Assembly: GCA_012735135.1 (NCBI GenBank)
Contig: JAAYHY010000042.1
Coordinates: 1 to 57,219 of the forward strand
Direction: 5' to 3'
Length of the DNA: 57,219 nucleotides
From: Bacillota bacterium
Lineage (GTDB): Bacteria > Bacillota > UBA4882 > UBA10575
Numbering within the stretch: the stretch's first letter is position 1; each line of letters opens with the position of its first letter. Shown here piece after piece: positions 52,693 to 57,219 of this stretch. The position numbers and the translations under genes are program-made. The notes beneath the pieces are model-generated. The model was not told the origin of the DNA, did no database searches, and was given only the letters and a program-made list of their open reading frames with translations.

Positions 52693-54182
52693 AAGTAGCG
52701 CTTGCCCGGGAGATGCGGGAGATTGACCGGCGGGCCATGGCCGAGTTTGACTACCCTGGGCTGCTTTTAATGGAACATGCGGCCTTGGCCTTGTTCCGCT
52801 GGATCCGGGAACGGTTCACCCCGGAAAAAGTGGCTATTATCTGCGGAAAAGGAAATAACGCCGGGGACGGATGGGCGTTAGCCCGGTTGCTGAAACTGGC
52901 CGGAACGGGGGTGCAGGTCTTTTCCCCAACGGTCGGCGTCGAACTTCCGCCCGATGCGGAGGTGAACCGGCGGATGGCTTGTCGATTAGGGGTGAAGGAA
53001 GAACCATGGTTTGCTCTGCTAACCAACCCGGCGCGGCTTGCCTCCTGTTCTGTGCTGGTCGATGCCTTACTGGGCACCGGTTTCCGGGGCGTTGTCACCG
53101 GGGAGATGGCGGCCGTGATCAACACAATTAATGAAACAGGGGTACCGGTCGTGGCGGTAGACCTGCCTTCCGGGGTGGAAGCCGATACCGGCCGGGTCCG
53201 GGGGCCGGCGGTCCGGGCAGAACTCACGGTCACCTTTGGTCTGCCCAAAGTAGGGCTCATGGTCTATCCCGGAAAGGAGTATGCGGGAGAAGTCATCGTC
53301 GACGACATCGGCCTTCCCCCACCCTTACTGGAGGAAACGGCCGGTTCCTATTACACCTTGGACCAGAGGGAACTCCAACCCTTGTTGCCAAGGCGTCACC
53401 CGGAGGCCCATAAGGGCTCCCAGGGCCATCTGTTGGTGGTGGGCGGAGCGCCGGGGATGACCGGGGCGCCGGTCTTAGCCGGTTTGGCCGGTTTGCGAAG
53501 CGGGGCCGGGTTGGTGACCCTCGGCCTCCGCCCGGGGCTGGCCCTCCCGGAGAAACCCCTGGAACTGCTGGTTAAAACCTGGCCGGAGTTGAACTGGGAG
53601 GCCTATGATGCGATTGTGGCCGGACCGGGACTCTCCACCCAACCCGACGGGGCGGAACTTCTAAAGACCATCTTAAGCTTAGAGGGGATCCCCCGGGTTT
53701 TGGATGCCGACGCCCTTAACCTCTTGGCCTTGACCCCCAATTGGTGGGAGGAAGCGCGGGGACCAATCGTCCTGACGCCCCATCCGGGGGAGATGGCCCG
53801 TCTCTGCGGCCTTGCCACCCGGGAGGTACAAGAGAACCGGCTAGAATTAGTCCGGGAAAAAAGTAAAGCATGGGGGGTTACCCTTGTGCTAAAAGGGGCC
53901 GCTACCCTGGTGGGGCAGGGGGAAGAACCGGTCTATATTAATCCCACCGGCAATCCGGCCCTGGCCACCGGAGGCACCGGCGATGTCTTGGCCGGCATGA
54001 TCGGCGGCTTTTTGGCTCAGGGTTTGCCACCGGCGGTGGCGGCGGTGGCCGGGGTCTACCTTCACGGGAAAGCCGGCGACCTTGCCGCCGAAGAGATCGG
54101 TGACGCCGGTCTCCTCGCCGGTGATCTTTTACCCCGCATCCCGCGGGTGATGAAATGGGGGCATCCTTGTGTTAACCGATAA
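52689..54182 (+). CDS. nnr: Bifunctional NAD(P)HX epimerase/dehydratase
   Basis: Repairs hydrated NADH and NADPH. It has 497 residues: an N-terminal YjeF epimerase domain (about 1-210) with GKGNNAGDGWALARLL near residue 56 and VDLPSGVEADTG near residue 155; and a C-terminal ADP-dependent dehydratase domain with GAPGMTGAP near residue 254, LTPHPGEMARLCG near residue 361 and the catalytic GGTGDVLAGMIGG near residue 426. The acpS-nnr-alr order is common in Firmicutes. The alr start lies within its 3' end. Confidence 0.96.
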   Translation: MKVALAREMREIDRRAMAEFDYPGLLLMEHAALALFRWIRERFTPEKVAIICGKGNNAGDGWALARLLKLAGTGVQVFSPTVGVELPPDAEVNRRMACRLGVKEEPWFALLTNPARLASCSVLVDALLGTGFRGVVTGEMAAVINTINETGVPVVAVDLPSGVEADTGRVRGPAVRAELTVTFGLPKVGLMVYPGKEYAGEVIVDDIGLPPPLLEETAGSYYTLDQRELQPLLPRRHPEAHKGSQGHLLVVGGAPGMTGAPVLAGLAGLRSGAGLVTLGLRPGLALPEKPLELLVKTWPELNWEAYDAIVAGPGLSTQPDGAELLKTILSLEGIPRVLDADALNLLALTPNWWEEARGPIVLTPHPGEMARLCGLATREVQENRLELVREKSKAWGVTLVLKGAATLVGQGEEPVYINPTGNPALATGGTGDVLAGMIGGFLAQGLPPAVAAVAGVYLHGKAGDLAAEEIGDAGLLAGDLLPRIPRVMKWGHPCVNR

Positions 54183-55302
54183 AGAAAAGATAATCCGCCC
54201 GGTCTGGGTGGAGGTCGAAGCGGCGGCGATCCGGGAGAATCTCCGGCGGATTAAAGCTTTGGCCGGTCCCCGGCGCAAGGTGATGGCGGTGGTTAAAGCC
54301 GAAGCCTATGGCCACGGGGCCCTTAAAGTAGCCCAACTGGCCATGGCGGAGGGGATCAACTGGTTTGGCGTCGCCACTCCGGAAGAGGGGATCGCGCTGC
54401 GGCAAGCCGGGGTGGAGGCCAATATTTTGGTATTCGCCCCTTTGATGCCGGAGCAGGCGCCGGCCTACTGCCAGTATGATTTGATCGCTACGGTGACCAC
54501 GGGGGCGGGCGCGGTCGCCCTTGACCGGGAAGCGGCCCGTTGCCGGCGGAAGATGCGCGTCCATATTAAAGTGGATACCGGGATGGGGCGGATCGGTTTC
54601 CTCCCGGAACAGGCCGGCGCGGAGATTGAAAAACTGATGGCTTTACCCCATTTGGTGGTCGAAGGTTTATATTCCCACTTTGCCACGGCCGACGCGGCCG
54701 ATCTTTCCTACGCCCGGCAGCAGCTCCGCACTTTCCAGGGGTTGGTGACCGACTTGGAAAAGCGGGGGATCCGGATTCCCCTGAAGCATCTCGCCAACAG
54801 CGGCGGGTTGCTCAACCTGCCGGAGAGTTATTTTGATCTGGTCCGGCCCGGACTCCTCCTGTACGGGATGTATCCGTCCCCGTGGTGCCACCGGGAAAAG
54901 CTGGCGTTAAGACCGGCTTTCCGGTTGAAGACGAAAGTGGTCTATGTCAAAAGGGTTCCCGCCGGAACGGGAATCAGTTACGGCCAAATCTACCACACCG
55001 CCAAGGAGACGACCATTGCAACTTTGCCCATCGGTTATGCCGACGGCTGGATCCGGAAGCTTTCCGGCAAGGCTCGGGTGCTGATCAACGGGGAGTATTA
55101 TCCGGTGGTCGGCACTATCTGTATGGACCAGTGCATGGTGGAGGTGGGTGACGCCCCGGTGCAAGTGGGGGATGAAGTGGTCTTGATCGGGCGGCAAGGC
55201 GGAAAGGAGATCACCGTGGAAGAGGTGGCGGCGCACCTTGACACCATCAACTATGAGGTGGTCTGCCAGATTTCGGGCCGGGTCCCCCGGATTTATGTAT
55301 GA
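54169..55302 (+). CDS. alr: Alanine racemase
   Basis: A PLP enzyme producing D-alanine for peptidoglycan. The 377-residue product has the PLP-lysine motif AVVKAEAYGHG near residue 41 (the usual Asn of AVVKANAYGHG is Glu here), HIKVDTGMGRIGF near residue 131, the catalytic Tyr region GISYGQIY near residue 267 and ICMDQCMVEVG near residue 317. GTG 54169 overlaps nnr by 14 nt. It ends the cheR-acpS-nnr-alr run. Confidence 0.95.
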   Translation: MLTDKEKIIRPVWVEVEAAAIRENLRRIKALAGPRRKVMAVVKAEAYGHGALKVAQLAMAEGINWFGVATPEEGIALRQAGVEANILVFAPLMPEQAPAYCQYDLIATVTTGAGAVALDREAARCRRKMRVHIKVDTGMGRIGFLPEQAGAEIEKLMALPHLVVEGLYSHFATADAADLSYARQQLRTFQGLVTDLEKRGIRIPLKHLANSGGLLNLPESYFDLVRPGLLLYGMYPSPWCHREKLALRPAFRLKTKVVYVKRVPAGTGISYGQIYHTAKETTIATLPIGYADGWIRKLSGKARVLINGEYYPVVGTICMDQCMVEVGDAPVQVGDEVVLIGRQGGKEITVEEVAAHLDTINYEVVCQISGRVPRIYV

Positions 55303-55491
55303 ATGACAGAAGGTTGACCCCATGTACCACGGGTTTTTGTTTGCGTAGATGCAAGTTTGTTCCCGGGCGCTACGGATTGGCGGTGAATGTTGCCAGTTTT
55401 AACCCCGAACGCGTCATGACCAAAGCGGCCGGTTTTGTTCTGAGATTCTGGCGAAAATAAAGGACTATTATTATATTAGGAGGGACCAAGG

Positions 55492-56667
55492 ATGGATAAT
55501 TTTGAATTTTTAAGCCCCACCAAGATTATTTTCGGGAAAGGCGCCGAAGATCAGCTCGTGCGCGAAGTCAAAAAACTGGGGAAGAAGATCCTCCTCCATT
55601 ACGGCGAGGGGAGTATCAAACGGATCGGCCTCTATGATCAAGTGGTCAAGTCCTTACAGGAGGCGGGAATCGACTTTATCGAGCTGGGCGGGGTGAAACC
55701 CAACCCGCGCTTAAGCCTGGTGTACGAAGGAATCAAACTTTGCCGGGAGCATAAGGTTGACGGGATCTTAGCCGTCGGCGGCGGGAGCGCGATTGATTCG
55801 GCGAAGGCGATTGGGGTCGGGGTACCCTACGACGGTGATGTTTGGGACTTTTACTGCGGGAAAAACCTGCCGGAAGAGACCCTGCCGGTCGGGGTGGTTT
55901 TAACGCTCGCGGCGACCGGGAGCGAAGCCAGTAACAGCTCGGTGATCACAAAAGAGGACGGCTGGCTGAAGCGGGGCCTTAATATTGACCTGATCCGCCC
56001 GGTCTTTGCGATTATGAACCCGGAGCATACCTTCACGGTCTCCCGTTACCAGACCGCGTGCGGAGGGGCGGACATTATGTCCCATGTTTTCGAACGCTAT
56101 TTCACCAATACGAAGAATGTGGAATTGACCGACCGTCTCTGCGAAGCGGTGCTGAAGACGGTCGTGAACAACCTGCCGGTCGCCCTTGCGCAACCCGACA
56201 ACTATGACGCCCGGGCCGAACTGTTGTGGGCCGGGACGCTTGCCCATAATGGCCTGTTAAGTACCGGGCGCGGGGGGAACGGAGACTGGGCTGCCCATAA
56301 GATTGAACTTGAGTTGAGCGGCCTGTATGATGTCGCCCATGGCGCGGGACTGGCCGCGATCTTCCCGGCGTGGATGAAATATGTCTACCGTCATGACCTC
56401 AACCGCTTTGTCCAGCTCGCGGTGCGGGTCTGGAATGTCGAGCCCGATTTTGCGAACCCCGAACGGACCGCCCTCGAAGGGATTGACCGCCTCACCAAGT
56501 TTTTTAAGGAATGCGGCTTGCCGACGACCCTGGCCGAGATGAACATCCCGGCCGACCGGCTGGAGGAGATGGCCAGGAAGGCGACGCGCGACGGGCAGAT
56601 GGTCATCGGGCAGTTTGTCAAATTGACCACCGAAGATGTCGTGGCCATCTATAAACTTGCCCTCTAA
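55492..56667 (+). CDS. Iron-containing alcohol dehydrogenase (butanol dehydrogenase type)
   Basis: A 391-residue NAD(P)H-dependent dehydrogenase of the YugJ/BdhA group, reducing aldehydes to alcohols in fermentation. N-terminal FLSPTKIIFGKGAE, the coenzyme motif GGGSAIDSAKAIG near residue 97 and metal ligands Asp and His in CGGADIMSHVFE near residue 193 plus His in AAHKIELELSG and DVAHGAGLA (near residues 264 and 278) are all present. The ATG at 55492 follows AGGAGGGACC. It is a single-gene unit with a strong terminator. Confidence 0.94.
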   Translation: MDNFEFLSPTKIIFGKGAEDQLVREVKKLGKKILLHYGEGSIKRIGLYDQVVKSLQEAGIDFIELGGVKPNPRLSLVYEGIKLCREHKVDGILAVGGGSAIDSAKAIGVGVPYDGDVWDFYCGKNLPEETLPVGVVLTLAATGSEASNSSVITKEDGWLKRGLNIDLIRPVFAIMNPEHTFTVSRYQTACGGADIMSHVFERYFTNTKNVELTDRLCEAVLKTVVNNLPVALAQPDNYDARAELLWAGTLAHNGLLSTGRGGNGDWAAHKIELELSGLYDVAHGAGLAAIFPAWMKYVYRHDLNRFVQLAVRVWNVEPDFANPERTALEGIDRLTKFFKECGLPTTLAEMNIPADRLEEMARKATRDGQMVIGQFVKLTTEDVVAIYKLAL

Positions 56668-56723
56668 TAAGTCGTAAAAACGGTATAAGGTTTAGTGGTA
56701 AAAGAGTATAAGGTATGATGGCA

Positions 56724-56769
56724 AAAGAGGGTTCTTGTTGCGCGATCAACAAGAACCCTCTTTGTTTTT
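56724..56769 (+). terminator. Strong terminator after the alcohol dehydrogenase
   Basis: A perfect 17-bp stem (56724-56740 with 56747-56763) and a 6-nt loop CGCGAT, followed by GTTTTT. Its symmetry and upstream A-run could also serve the - strand GH94 gene. Confidence 0.95.
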
Positions 56770-56907
56770 CACTGGAGCACACGATTTGTCAAGGCTGTTT
56801 AATGCCGGCAAAGATCATCTTCCGTCCGGCTGCTGAAGGTCAAACAATGGATCTCTTTCCCGGGTGATTAACCGGACCAAGGGCGCCCGGCCGGTAACCG
56901 GTTTGGG

Positions 56908-57219
56908 TCAGAGGATGAGCCGGACCCGGTGCGGGAGGCCGTCATTGATAAGCGGGATCCCGTCCTCCACCTTTTCCAGCCGCGTGCCGTCCAGTTCCAG
57001 GACGGTGCCGCCCGTCTGTTTCCGGTTGGGATTTTCGACTTTAATCTCGTAGCTGGTCTGTCCATATTGGTAATGGACGGTGTACTCCGGCCATTCTTCC
57101 GGGATGCAGGGTTTGAGATAAAGCCTGTTCCCCCGCCGGCGGAGACCGAGGATCCACTCCAGCCCCGCTTGGTACATCCAGCCGGCGGACCCGGTGTACC
57201 AGGTCCACCCCCCGCGCCC
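56908..57219 (-). CDS. C-terminal end of a GH94 protein (cyclic beta-1,2-glucan synthase or beta-1,2-oligoglucan phosphorylase type), partial
   Basis: The frame is open to the window edge, so the gene starts outside. About 103 residues are visible, beginning GGWTWYTGSAGWMYQAGLEW, a hallmark of the GH94 catalytic domain in NdvB-like proteins, and followed by LYLKPCIPEEWPEYTVHYQYG and a short beta-rich C-terminus. The cyclic glucan synthase and the shorter 1,2-beta-oligoglucan phosphorylase share this end, so they cannot be separated from this part. The stop is at 56908. Confidence 0.85.
   Translation of the reverse strand, partial: GRGGWTWYTGSAGWMYQAGLEWILGLRRRGNRLYLKPCIPEEWPEYTVHYQYGQTSYEIKVENPNRKQTGGTVLELDGTRLEKVEDGIPLINDGLPHRVRLIL

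Noticed and set aside
55317-55340. Possible terminator after alr (ACCC/GGGT then TTTTT)
   Set aside because: The stem is only 4 bp with a 10-nt loop, too weak to call.

Overview
The window reads as chromosomal DNA of a spore-forming, probably anaerobic member of the Bacillota (Firmicutes). Evidence: sporulation-linked genes (cwlD, yqfC, yqfD), the classic Firmicutes order yqfC-yqfD-phoH-pgpH(yqfF)-ybeY-dgkA-cdd-era, a T-box leader, strong GGAGG ribosome binding sites, frequent TTG/GTG starts, an oxygen-labile class I two-subunit fumarase and an iron-type butanol dehydrogenase. Gene content recalls Hydrogenispora-like or Limnochordia-like lineages, but no rRNA is present to test this. Nearly all genes are on the + strand. 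No CRISPR array, insertion sequence, prophage or rRNA operon was seen.

Layout. 1-3.2 kb: tRNA-Pro and tRNA-Gly, then a promoter, a 44-residue membrane protein and secD-secF. 3.4-9.8 kb: a LapA-domain protein, recJ (apparently initiated at a non-standard codon), rel, dtd and a secreted DUF4139-like protein. 9.8-13.5 kb: tRNA-Leu, a TM2 protein (-), fumarase alpha/beta, and a glutaredoxin/AhpF-like reductase pair. 13.5-20.6 kb: a small unknown (-), a stand-alone MurG (-), a long-form serine hydroxymethyltransferase, an unassigned radical SAM protein, cwlD (-) and cca. 20.8-28.3 kb: the yqfC-to-era cluster, including a DgkA-PAP2 fusion. 28.4-31 kb: queA-tgt-yajC. 31.2-38.4 kb: thrC; a T-box leader in front of phenylacetate-CoA ligase and a double-ACT protein; lipA-lpdA; an HD-GYP phosphodiesterase.

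38.6-49.2 kb is the main accessory region, a sugar-uptake island: GH4 glycosidase, YesM-type histidine kinase, YesN-type regulator, a substrate-binding-like lipoprotein overlapping the regulator, a second substrate-binding protein, two permeases and an AraC regulator, with no ATPase. 49.2-56.8 kb: Rrf2 regulator (-), EamA transporter, nitroreductase-like protein, the tightly overlapped cheR-acpS-nnr-alr genes, and an iron alcohol dehydrogenase. The right edge holds the 3' end of a GH94 gene (cyclic beta-1,2-glucan synthase or oligoglucan phosphorylase type).

The points most worth a second look are: the T-box (apparent Phe specifier) controlling paaK plus an ACT-domain gene, which suggests aromatic amino-acid synthesis from arylacetates; the YesM-YesN-lipoprotein sensing unit; the ATC-start candidate of recJ with an ideal Shine-Dalgarno; the glutaredoxin/AhpF-like pair that lacks the NADPH motif; and two elaborate hairpin elements between genes (27271-27361 and 49740-49813).
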